A DNA stretch of 64,000 nucleotides, taken from assembly GCA_937892945.1 (NCBI GenBank), contig CALBIL010000038.1:1-64000 (forward strand), read 5' to 3'. Every line of letters begins with the position of its first letter. Position 1 is the stretch's first letter. The notes below the pieces were generated by a model. It was not told the origin of the DNA and did not search any database. It saw nothing but the letters and a program-made list of their open reading frames with translations. A program made the translations under genes and the position numbers. Shown one piece after another: positions 8,338 to 16,839 of this stretch. This stretch comes from an uncultured euryarchaeote (GTDB lineage Archaea; Thermoplasmatota; Poseidoniia; Poseidoniales; Poseidoniaceae).

Positions 8338-9759
8338 TCACTCAAACACAGTTCCGGTGACTCTTTGGCCAGCCATGTCGTGCTTTTGAAGCGCCTTAAT
8401 TGCAAGTCCAACCTTACTGGTATGAATGCTGATGAAGGTTGAGCCATTATCGAAATGAACATCACCAAGAGCCATTTCATCGCAGCGAAGTGCACGCTGG
8501 AACCAAGAGGCTACTGAGCGAGACGACCCTGCCACTGAAGGATCGATATCGAGTTGAAGCGTCACAAATCCGAAAACATCTGCAGTTTCTCCGAAGTCAT
8601 CTTGACGAGCAACGGGGTCACGGTCAATACCGTCTGGAAGTTCAGGAGCCTCGCTATCAACGATGTCCAATCCATAGGTAGCCATAATATTCGAAAGTTG
8701 AGGAGCGTCATCTCGAGAGACTAAACTCCAAGCCTCCCCTTTACGGCCAATGCGGCCAGTTCGACCAACACGGTGAATGAATGAATCCAAATCCACTGGT
8801 AAGTCATAATTGACCACCAAAGTAATTCCATCGACGTCAATTCCTCGAGCGGCAACATCCGTTGCAACAATTGTCTTGACTTCACCCTCTTTGAAACGGT
8901 TGAGAATCTTTTCACGTTGGTTTTGACTCAAATCACCATGCAATCCTTCGACGACAAAGCGATGCTTGTTCAATCTCTGGACCGCGAGGTCGACCATTCG
9001 CTTGGTGTTACAGAACACAATCGTTTGGTCTTCGTCACTCATTCTGCACATCAATCTTCCAAGTGCCCAAAGTTTGTTTGTACGACCGATATTAATGCTG
9101 TACAAATCAATTGGGGGAATGTCCAACTCTTCTGTATTGGTAAGAATAAATTCAGGTTCATTCATGAACTCATGAGCCGCATCAATAATTTCTTGAGGGA
9201 ATGTAGCTGAAAAGAGAAGCGTTTGGTCACGATTCTTCATGCGTTCAGTAACCCACATGATGTCTGGGAAGAAACCCATGTCAAGCATGCGGTCTGCTTC
9301 ATCCAGACAGAACAAAGTTGGTAATTCGAGGTTGATGTGTCCACGTTCGGCCATGTCCATCACACGGCCAGGGGTTCCAACAATGATATCGACACCATTG
9401 CTGAGGGATTTTGCTTGCTTTTCTAAGTCGGTTCCACCGTAGACCGTTTGAATCAGAAGTCCACTTTCACCCTGAAGGGTTTGGAATTCTTCTGCAACTT
9501 GATTTGCAAGTTCACGGGTAGGTGTAAGAATCAATGCTTGAAGTTCGCCTGTTGGTTGGCAACCTTCGAGAATCGGCAAACCAAATGCTGCAGTTTTACC
9601 GGAACCAGTTCGAGCTTGTCCGATCACATCTTTACCGGACCGGGCGAGAGGAATCGTGTCTTTTTGGACTTGGGTTGCACATTCCCAGCCAATCTTTTCA
9701 AGGCTGTCAAGTAAATGTTGAGGAAGGTCCCAAGAGTCGAAGCGAGTATTGGTAAACAT
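8338..9759 (-). CDS. DEAD-box RNA helicase with DbpA-like C-terminal domain
   Basis: 473 residues from ATG 9759, preceded by GGAGATGATTAC. ATP-dependent RNA unwinding, probably in ribosome assembly or mRNA turnover. All core motifs are present: Q motif region (FDSWDLPQHLLDSL), ARTGSGKT, PTRELA, GTPGR, DEAD, SAT, and in the second RecA domain FCNTKR, ATDVAARGID and HRVGRTGR. After the helicase core, from about residue 390, a domain resembling the DbpA RNA-binding domain follows (DVHFDNGSTFISIHTSKVG). It converges with the archaeosortase gene 22 bp away. Confidence 0.92.
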   Translation of the reverse strand: MFTNTRFDSWDLPQHLLDSLEKIGWECATQVQKDTIPLARSGKDVIGQARTGSGKTAAFGLPILEGCQPTGELQALILTPTRELANQVAEEFQTLQGESGLLIQTVYGGTDLEKQAKSLSNGVDIIVGTPGRVMDMAERGHINLELPTLFCLDEADRMLDMGFFPDIMWVTERMKNRDQTLLFSATFPQEIIDAAHEFMNEPEFILTNTEELDIPPIDLYSINIGRTNKLWALGRLMCRMSDEDQTIVFCNTKRMVDLAVQRLNKHRFVVEGLHGDLSQNQREKILNRFKEGEVKTIVATDVAARGIDVDGITLVVNYDLPVDLDSFIHRVGRTGRIGRKGEAWSLVSRDDAPQLSNIMATYGLDIVDSEAPELPDGIDRDPVARQDDFGETADVFGFVTLQLDIDPSVAGSSRSVASWFQRALRCDEMALGDVHFDNGSTFISIHTSKVGLAIKALQKHDMAGQRVTGTVFE

Positions 9760-9824
9760 GTAATCATCTCCGTCTCGGTATTTCGAGCAGGTCACCGAGA
9801 CGGTGGTAACCCAATCGAGTGGAA

Positions 9825-10037
9825 TCAGTAATTATCGCGCTCTGCGATTTCTGCTTGAAGGATACCCATCCAGTACTTACGAGCATTGTCACGGGTAAGA
9901 GGACGGCGGGTTTGTCGAACATGTTCCAAAATGTATTGACGGAACTTTAGGGATTTGTTTCTATTAATGCCTTTTGGGGTGATTCCATCCCACAAGCGTT
10001 CGAACTGCTCAGCCTTATCATTGAATGCTTCAACCAT
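9825..10037 (-). CDS. Small basic hypothetical protein
   Basis: 70 residues. The start is chosen at the second of two adjacent ATGs (10040 and 10037) because AGAGGTGACT lies just upstream, giving about five bases of spacing. The sequence is helical and charged (FNDKAEQFERLWDG, then RNKSLKFRQYILEHVRQTRR), ending with WMGILQAEIAERDNY. I do not recognise a family. It sits between the HEAT-repeat gene and the helicase on the same strand and could be part of that operon. Confidence 0.65.
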   Translation of the reverse strand: MVEAFNDKAEQFERLWDGITPKGINRNKSLKFRQYILEHVRQTRRPLTRDNARKYWMGILQAEIAERDNY

Positions 10038-10131
10038 CATAGTCACCTCTAAGCAATCGGTCCACTGACGCTCCCTTCTTAACCATACCGACATGGGTCT
10101 TGACAAAATGGAAGAAAGATTGGATAGAATT

Positions 10132-11496
10132 TCAGAAATAATCGGCGTCTTCATCGGCGTCTTCATCTTCAAAATCATCGTCATAGCCCATCATTTCATC
10201 TTGGCTTACTGCACGATATACCGGCGCAGTGGTTGGTGCAGCAGTTGATTCGGTTGTCGGCGAGTCTGGGCCCTTGACTGGATTCTTATCTGCCGAAGCC
10301 GGAGCGTCTTTCGACGTCAGCGGAGTTTCTGTTGAACGAACGGGTTCCAAACCAACACGATGGCCGTGAGCCTCTGCGATCTCTCGGTCCAAAGTGGGAA
10401 CGGGAGCGGCAGGAGCCAGTTGTGCATTCTTTTGTGCTTCAGTTCCATCCAGTGATGCGTCAAAGACCATTTCTTTGAGTGAAGCAATAATCTTCACGTC
10501 CGTTTCAGAATTGAGCAACTCTTCAGCCATTGAACGAAGTACTTCTTCACCGAACAGACGGGGTAGAAGTTCCACACATGCCGAGCGAACTTTGAGGTCT
10601 TTCGAGGTCGTTCCACGAACAACAAGGTCACGAGCTCGGCCATTGTCTGTATCCAAGACTTGAATCGCTTTGATCGCACTCAATCGAACATCTGAATCTG
10701 AATCTGCCAAGGCACGTTCTGCGAATAAGGTCGCCATTCGTGATTCCTTACGGGCAAGGGCTGGAAGGTTTTTCGCAGCTACGCGTCTGACTTCAACTTC
10801 CGCGTCATTTAAAGACCATGAAATAAGGTCCCAGACAGCTGAATCTCCTTTGTTGACAATCTTCTTGAGTAAGGCGGTAGCTTTCTTTCGAAGTTGCATA
10901 TCCTCTTCGAGTAAGAGCGAGTCAACATGGTCGACGACGACTTCTGGCCAGGTATCACACAACCCTGACAAACCCGCCCAAGCCGCATCCATTCGATACC
11001 GTACAGGTGAGCGGAGTTCATTGGCTAGAATAGATGAAACTCCAGATGGGAAGATGGGAGAAGTCAATGTCAAACATCGGCTTGCTGCTTTACGAACATT
11101 CACATCTTGATCATCGAGCATGACTGAAAGCCAATCAAATAATTCATCGGATTTGAGAATTGCGACTTCTGGAAGTACTTCCAAAGCAGCAATACGGAGT
11201 TCTGGTGCATCGGATTCAAAAGTTGCCAGAAGGAGGGAATGCGCTTGGTGGACTCTGGCACCATGAAAGCGTCCGAGTGCACGTATTGCATTTTCACGGC
11301 CAAGCAGAATTGTCTTGTCCTTCCAACGAACTGATGCCGAGTCTATTTTACCCTCGATCAAGGAGAAGATATCATCATCCAAAAGTGCGACCCATGGACC
11401 TGTTTCTACTTTCGCTTTCTTCACCGACTTTCGTGATTTTGCAACAGCAATTGGGAGGCCAGTCCTCGGGTCTCGAGCGATGTATTCACGTGACAA
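10132..11496 (-). CDS. HEAT-repeat protein with acidic disordered tail
   Basis: 454 residues if translation begins at TTG 11496, which has GGAGGAG six bases upstream; ATG 11520 would add eight residues. Residues from about 70 to 340 form repeated helical pairs typical of HEAT repeats (for example DDQDVNVRKAASRCL, DAEVEVRRVAAKNL, ADSDSDVRLSAIKA, TSKDLKVRSACVELL). From about 360 the chain becomes Pro/Ala/Thr-rich and ends in a strongly acidic tail (YDDDFEDEDADEDADYF). HEAT repeats are scaffolds for protein binding; the partner is unknown. There is no signal peptide, so it is cytoplasmic. Confidence 0.85.
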   Translation of the reverse strand: MSREYIARDPRTGLPIAVAKSRKSVKKAKVETGPWVALLDDDIFSLIEGKIDSASVRWKDKTILLGRENAIRALGRFHGARVHQAHSLLLATFESDAPELRIAALEVLPEVAILKSDELFDWLSVMLDDQDVNVRKAASRCLTLTSPIFPSGVSSILANELRSPVRYRMDAAWAGLSGLCDTWPEVVVDHVDSLLLEEDMQLRKKATALLKKIVNKGDSAVWDLISWSLNDAEVEVRRVAAKNLPALARKESRMATLFAERALADSDSDVRLSAIKAIQVLDTDNGRARDLVVRGTTSKDLKVRSACVELLPRLFGEEVLRSMAEELLNSETDVKIIASLKEMVFDASLDGTEAQKNAQLAPAAPVPTLDREIAEAHGHRVGLEPVRSTETPLTSKDAPASADKNPVKGPDSPTTESTAAPTTAPVYRAVSQDEMMGYDDDFEDEDADEDADYF

Positions 11497-11645
11497 TGTA
11501 ATCTCCTCCGTAGGGCGCATCCCCCCAAAGCGAATGAATCTATGCTTGATTCAGTATGGATTTCATTCCACCTGTATTGAACTCTCCTATCGGTTATCGG
11601 TCGTCAAAGGGTAAATGTATTGAAGCGACAGCATCAGCAACACTC

Positions 11646-14600
11646 ATGCACAGCAGTAGGTTTCGCGCAAGATTCACTGCGATTATGATGATGACCATCA
11701 TGTTCCTCACACCCTTACAAACTGCATTTACCTCTCAAGAGGGCGACTCGATTCTTGTGGAAAATGAGATCTCATCGAGCCTCCATATGGATGTTGATTT
11801 TAATGAGTCAGATGGATTTACTCAAAGTAATGTATCCATTGAACAGGCAACGGGAGAAGTTCTTTTAGACCGTCCAACAATATCTTGGCAGGCGACCAGT
11901 CCAGGTTTAATGTACGCAAGGACCGGTGCCTGTGCTGTACATCTTGAATCGTCAAATGAAGTCTTACTCATCGGAGGTAGACTGGACCTTAATCCATCAC
12001 AAAGTGGTGATGAAACACCAACTGATGGTGTCGAAATCTATGACATTACGAATGCCAGTTGGGAACAGAGCGATAATCAAATGAGCTTAACACAGATGTA
12101 TTTTGGATGCTCAACGGTTAATGATAAGGTCTACACAATCGGAGATTACCATCCGTTTGAATCACCCGAAATCCGTTCCGAAGGAATTGTACAAATCTTC
12201 AATACCGCCAATGACACTTGGGGTGAAGGCACATCAATGCCCAGTGGAGATGGAGTCGGTCTGGCTGGAGTCGATAATGTTGGAGATTTCATCTATGTTG
12301 CAGGAGGTGTGAGCCGTAAAGACCGCTCAGATACATCCAATCAACTCATGCGCTACAACACCAACACCGATACGTGGGACAGTATGGCGAATATGAGTCT
12401 TGCAAGGCATTCGTTTTCTCTTGTAGAATACCATGGTAAATTGTATGCAATGGGTGGAATAGCGACATATTTCAAACCATCACTCAATCAAACCGTCACA
12501 GCCCCAACCAACCACACAGAAGTGTATGATGTTTTGACGGACACTTGGATGAATTCGTCCGTATTACCGTTTGAGGTTGCAGCCTATGGAGCCACGATTC
12601 ACAACGATGAAATTATTATTTCTGGAGGAATTACCGGAACCGGATTCAATTCATTCTCAAAAGATGTCCATGGTTACAATCCGCTCACTGGAGCCATAAG
12701 TGTCCATTCCCAATTGCCGGTTAACATGTACGACCATACGATTACAGGCACGAATGGTACGATTCTCTATGCATCTGGAGATTCGTCGTACAACCGTTTC
12801 TCTTCATGGAGCATCAATTACCAGAGCCGTTCCGAATATTTCACGAATCCTTCCTCTTATGACGGATGGGTTTCATCAGACATCTTAGATCTCCGAAAAA
12901 CGGTATTGGGATCTTCTTCTCCAGTATGGTTACAATTATCAGGACTCACTTCTGCTGATACTTCACTGGAATTGCAATACAAGTATGGTGATGATTCGAC
13001 TTTACTCAGTACTTCCGACTGGCTCCCTATGGGCCCTCAAAACATTTCTGAATACTTTCAAGTGGGTAACCATTCATTGATGCTTGTCGGGCAAGATCAA
13101 TCCTTCTTCCAATACCGAGTAAAGCTCAGTACTGATGAACTTAATAATTGGAAGATACCAAATTTGGACAATGTCAAAATATACTCCGAAGAATCAACGC
13201 TTCTTGGACAACATCCCATTTCGCTCCATCCAAATGCAGCGCCAATTGATTTGACGACTTTCCATTCATCCTACGGAGCAAACTCAAGTTATTCCCTCCT
13301 GTTGCATTCAACGAACAGTGAAGGATTCAACCAAGCGAACAGCAATGCTGCACGCATTACATGGGATGCTGGAACCCAAACATTTAGCATCGATGATTCC
13401 GATGGGATATTGAAACAGAGCGAGGTTACTGTTATCGAACAGTCATCAACACCAGATGGTGATGAAATCAAATGGAGTATTGCCATTCAGGAAGGACTAC
13501 CGAGTGATTACCTTGCTCTTGAAATTCAAACCAATGGCCTTCATGAGACAAAATATAGAAGTCCCGTTACCATCAACATAGAAAATATTCTTGATGTTCA
13601 TGTCATTGACTATTCATCTTCTTTTTCCAGTCAAGGCGGGCCAGATGTATCAACAGGAGAAGTCTATCCCGATGGAGCGCAATTCGAAGTCACAATCGAC
13701 CATAGTTTCAATTCCACTGCCACCCGACTCCTCTATGGTGTGATTGAAGGGCGCTTACACGTCGATGTAGAACACTCAAACTTTGGATGGTTTAATTCGA
13801 CTGGAGAGTGGTTTACATTGCAAACAGGCTTGGAAACGGTCACTACGCATACGCTTCCAAACTCCAGTTCGGGTGATGCTCGAATATGGCTAGAAGCACG
13901 TACACAAGATGACTTCATCCTCAATGTGAATCCCTCTTCAAAAGAATTCAGACTGAATGTTGATGCTCCACTTCAGACTTCAACCACGCCTAGTACTGGC
14001 GATTATCTGAATGAAAAGACGATGCGGAATGTTGAATTTGAATTCTATGATGTTGGTGGATTCAACGATGAAACTCTACAAGCTTTTGTATGGATTGAAG
14101 CCCTTCATGACAGTGATGAAGATGGCCAATATTCAAACGATGAAGCAATTCAATCACCTCTTACATTTACCCACACAGGTGATTCATGGCTGCTTAATCT
14201 GACGGTTAATGATACGGCAAACTCAGACCACCAAATGGTCTATGTCACACTCGAAGGCACGAACTTAGCTGGCAAAGACATTCGAAATGCTGAACTCACC
14301 CCGACCAATGGTTTGCTTTCTTGGATGAGCCGAACGCCGGAGAAGGCAAATGTCTCTTTGGTCGAACCTTTGTTTGAAACATTGGAAAGTGGGGCTCAAC
14401 TTCTCGAACCGACTGGACTTGTCGGATGGAAGGTCGTTGTAAGTGACAGTAATACCCTCACTGACATCGCTCATGTTCGAATTGAACTTGGTAACGATGA
14501 AAGTCTTGGAATGCGATACAATACCAATTTGAATACCTGTGAAGAAATGGATGCTCGAATTCAAGTGGAGGGTTCATGCTTCGCAACAACAGAGAATGAG

Positions 14601-16211
14601 AGTTTAGTCATCCGTTTCATCGGTAAAGTCGATTGGACTTTTGTCGATTCGAATATTGATATCGGCCATCTCGAAATCCAAATTGATGATTATGATGGCA
14701 CCAGTATACACACGTTAGAAGGCCAATGGACCTTAGAGCGGCAAATGTCCATCATCGTCGAGCCACTTCAAGATGTTGATGGGCCAGTCCAAGGCGAACT
14801 TACCACGGGGTGGAATATGATCTCCGGGGAATATGTACAATTGAATGCCACGGTGAATCACCTGGTCAGCAACACATCGTACAACGGATACGTCTCGGTA
14901 TTTTGGAGAGGAAAGATTCAGAACGAATTCTTTTCCAATAGTTTTTCTGCAGAAGTGATTGATGGGCAATTGTCTGCCCAGATTCAAACCCCAATGGGGT
15001 CTGGACTCTGGCACCAAACGGTCTTGGAAATCTGGGACCCTTACGATTCTGAAAACCTTTATTCCACTGATTTACCAACTATGAAATTAGATGGGAATGC
15101 ACCAGTCCTCTTACCTTCGACCTTGACCAGCGGCATTTCTCGTTACCATCTAGACAACGTAGAAATCGGCGTCAATATTGCTGAAGCAAACTCGTGGACT
15201 GATAACCTCACCCTGAATTGTCAAATTCAGTCGCTGAACTTTGAATGGCCGATTCTTACCCTTAGCCGTGAATCATCGACTGTTTTTGATGGGAAAACAA
15301 TGTTCAGTTTTATCTATAATTTCGCAGAACAAGGAAACCCTTCGACACTCTCAACTCAATCAAACATCGCATGCTGGGCAAGTGGAAGTGATGATGCAGG
15401 GTGGGAACTTACTGCATCAAATGGAAATTCGGCCAATAACCCTTGGCTGATTTCCGCTCTCAATGACATCGGCCCTGACCTCGAAATTCGTTCAGTTAAA
15501 TTTGAAGGCGATACGAACAAAGGCTCTACACTCCGAATGGAAATACAGATTATAAGTTCTGGAGAACAAATTGATGTCCCATTCAACGTGACAATCAGTA
15601 TTGTTCAAAAGGAAATTTCTACCGTCGTAGGCCGAGAACGAATACCACCGATTACAGGAAATGCTGCAGTGAATATTCGGACTGCCGTCACTGTTCCAAG
15701 CGGGGACTGGACTCTTGTCATTGAAGTCGATGCTGAACAAGGCATTTGGGAACTGAATGAGATGAACAACAAGTGGTCTGATAATTATTCTCAAGAAAGT
15801 GAAGGGATGTCAGGGGCTCTCGTAGTCGTCTCTGCAAGCGGAGGAGTGCTTGTCTTGATTGGACTCTTCGCCATCATCCTGCGTAAGAGAAACCCAGATG
15901 AACGCATCTCAACCGAGTCGACACCTGTAAAGCCGCTCACCGGCCCACCTTCACGAACTGATGGAACAAAGAAGGTTCCTTCGAACCTCAAAGGCCCACC
16001 TCCAAAAGCACGAGTCGATACACCTTCTTCAGAAATTGAAACAGCTGCGTCATTACCTGAATCGCCAGAAATCCGTCTTTCGGTTCCTGACTACACACAA
16101 CTTCCAGGAGGTGGCGACTATCACTACGAGGGAAGTCAAACCTTCTATTCTGGAACACACTGTGGTAAATGGAAACAAAATACTGACCAATCCTTCACTC
16201 GGATTGAATAA
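11646..16211 (+). CDS. Giant secreted Kelch-repeat protein, membrane-anchored with long cytoplasmic tail
   Basis: 1521 residues from ATG 11646; ATG 11556 would add 30 residues before the signal. Signal peptide MHSSRFRARFTAIMMMTIMF. Residues about 80-420 contain Kelch repeats forming a beta-propeller (GTSMPSGDGVGLAGV, YVAGGVSRKDRSDTSNQ, MANMSLARHSFSLVEYHG, LYAMGGIATYF). The middle is beta-rich with many NxS/T sequons. A CARDB-like domain precedes one transmembrane helix near residue 1400 (ALVVVSASGGVLVLIGLFA). The tail of about 110 residues is Pro/Thr-rich and ends in a Trp/Tyr-containing segment (QLPGGGDYHYEGSQTFYSG to KWKQNTDQSFTRIE). No sorting signal ends the protein. Likely adhesion or polymer binding. 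Confidence 0.8.
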   Translation: MHSSRFRARFTAIMMMTIMFLTPLQTAFTSQEGDSILVENEISSSLHMDVDFNESDGFTQSNVSIEQATGEVLLDRPTISWQATSPGLMYARTGACAVHLESSNEVLLIGGRLDLNPSQSGDETPTDGVEIYDITNASWEQSDNQMSLTQMYFGCSTVNDKVYTIGDYHPFESPEIRSEGIVQIFNTANDTWGEGTSMPSGDGVGLAGVDNVGDFIYVAGGVSRKDRSDTSNQLMRYNTNTDTWDSMANMSLARHSFSLVEYHGKLYAMGGIATYFKPSLNQTVTAPTNHTEVYDVLTDTWMNSSVLPFEVAAYGATIHNDEIIISGGITGTGFNSFSKDVHGYNPLTGAISVHSQLPVNMYDHTITGTNGTILYASGDSSYNRFSSWSINYQSRSEYFTNPSSYDGWVSSDILDLRKTVLGSSSPVWLQLSGLTSADTSLELQYKYGDDSTLLSTSDWLPMGPQNISEYFQVGNHSLMLVGQDQSFFQYRVKLSTDELNNWKIPNLDNVKIYSEESTLLGQHPISLHPNAAPIDLTTFHSSYGANSSYSLLLHSTNSEGFNQANSNAARITWDAGTQTFSIDDSDGILKQSEVTVIEQSSTPDGDEIKWSIAIQEGLPSDYLALEIQTNGLHETKYRSPVTINIENILDVHVIDYSSSFSSQGGPDVSTGEVYPDGAQFEVTIDHSFNSTATRLLYGVIEGRLHVDVEHSNFGWFNSTGEWFTLQTGLETVTTHTLPNSSSGDARIWLEARTQDDFILNVNPSSKEFRLNVDAPLQTSTTPSTGDYLNEKTMRNVEFEFYDVGGFNDETLQAFVWIEALHDSDEDGQYSNDEAIQSPLTFTHTGDSWLLNLTVNDTANSDHQMVYVTLEGTNLAGKDIRNAELTPTNGLLSWMSRTPEKANVSLVEPLFETLESGAQLLEPTGLVGWKVVVSDSNTLTDIAHVRIELGNDESLGMRYNTNLNTCEEMDARIQVEGSCFATTENESLVIRFIGKVDWTFVDSNIDIGHLEIQIDDYDGTSIHTLEGQWTLERQMSIIVEPLQDVDGPVQGELTTGWNMISGEYVQLNATVNHLVSNTSYNGYVSVFWRGKIQNEFFSNSFSAEVIDGQLSAQIQTPMGSGLWHQTVLEIWDPYDSENLYSTDLPTMKLDGNAPVLLPSTLTSGISRYHLDNVEIGVNIAEANSWTDNLTLNCQIQSLNFEWPILTLSRESSTVFDGKTMFSFIYNFAEQGNPSTLSTQSNIACWASGSDDAGWELTASNGNSANNPWLISALNDIGPDLEIRSVKFEGDTNKGSTLRMEIQIISSGEQIDVPFNVTISIVQKEISTVVGRERIPPITGNAAVNIRTAVTVPSGDWTLVIEVDAEQGIWELNEMNNKWSDNYSQESEGMSGALVVVSASGGVLVLIGLFAIILRKRNPDERISTESTPVKPLTGPPSRTDGTKKVPSNLKGPPPKARVDTPSSEIETAASLPESPEIRLSVPDYTQLPGGGDYHYEGSQTFYSGTHCGKWKQNTDQSFTRIE

Positions 16212-16254
16212 GGTCAATGCTTAACTTCTTCAAGAGGGACTGAGTGTTTACTCT

Positions 16255-16839
16255 ATGGCGAGTGAGGATATCGAAGATATTCGGCGCGTACTTGCCATCT
16301 GCTTTCGAGACGGTGAAACGCTTAGTGCACTCGATATTGAGCGAATTATTTCATTTGATATGGAATGGGTTGCACCGGATGAAGCAGAGAAAGTGGTTCA
16401 GGCATTTATTGGCCAAGGTTGGCTCACAGGCGAAGAAGAGTCGCTTACTCCAACCGTCCCACTCACCGACGTCCAATCACCCCTCGGCTGGTTTCCTCGG
16501 CCGTCTCGATTGCTTCATCCAGTTCACCCCGAACAGCAACAACCAAGTTCAAACAAAACCAGTGATTTTAAATCGACGCCTCCAAAGGCAACTGTGCCTG
16601 CTGCAAGTCATGAACCACTCCATATTTCAGATTCCAAGGACCCGCGAGCAAAACTCACACAAAGGTTGGCCAAGTTCATTGCGAAGTCTTCTGAAATACC
16701 ACTTGATGAAGTCGAACGCAGAGCAAAGCGCAAACAACAGGCATTAGGATATGTCAGTACGTGGATGTGCCTTGCATTAGTTGCAAGAGAACAGAACCTT
16801 TCTATGAAGGAAATCACTGACGCATTAACAACTCGGTGA
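16255..16839 (+). CDS. DUF2240-like archaeal protein
   Basis: 194 residues. The N-terminal part (about 1-65, with FRDGETLSALDIERIISFDMEWV and DEAEKVVQAFIGQGWL) resembles the archaeal DUF2240 family, whose function is unknown. A Pro/Ser-rich linker follows, then a helical C-terminal domain (from about 125) with ERRAKRKQQALGYVSTWMCL. It is soluble, with no cysteines suggesting metal binding in the N-terminal part. Its TGA abuts the stop of the convergent RND gene. The family assignment is from recall of motif shape and is moderate. Confidence 0.65.
   Translation: MASEDIEDIRRVLAICFRDGETLSALDIERIISFDMEWVAPDEAEKVVQAFIGQGWLTGEEESLTPTVPLTDVQSPLGWFPRPSRLLHPVHPEQQQPSSNKTSDFKSTPPKATVPAASHEPLHISDSKDPRAKLTQRLAKFIAKSSEIPLDEVERRAKRKQQALGYVSTWMCLALVAREQNLSMKEITDALTTR

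Noticed and set aside
11646-16211. Search for PGF-CTERM or LPxTG-type sorting signals in the surface proteins
   Set aside because: The membrane helices are followed by polar tails, not the short basic end needed; LPGGGDYHYEG near the end of the Kelch protein is cytoplasmic and not an LPxTG signal.
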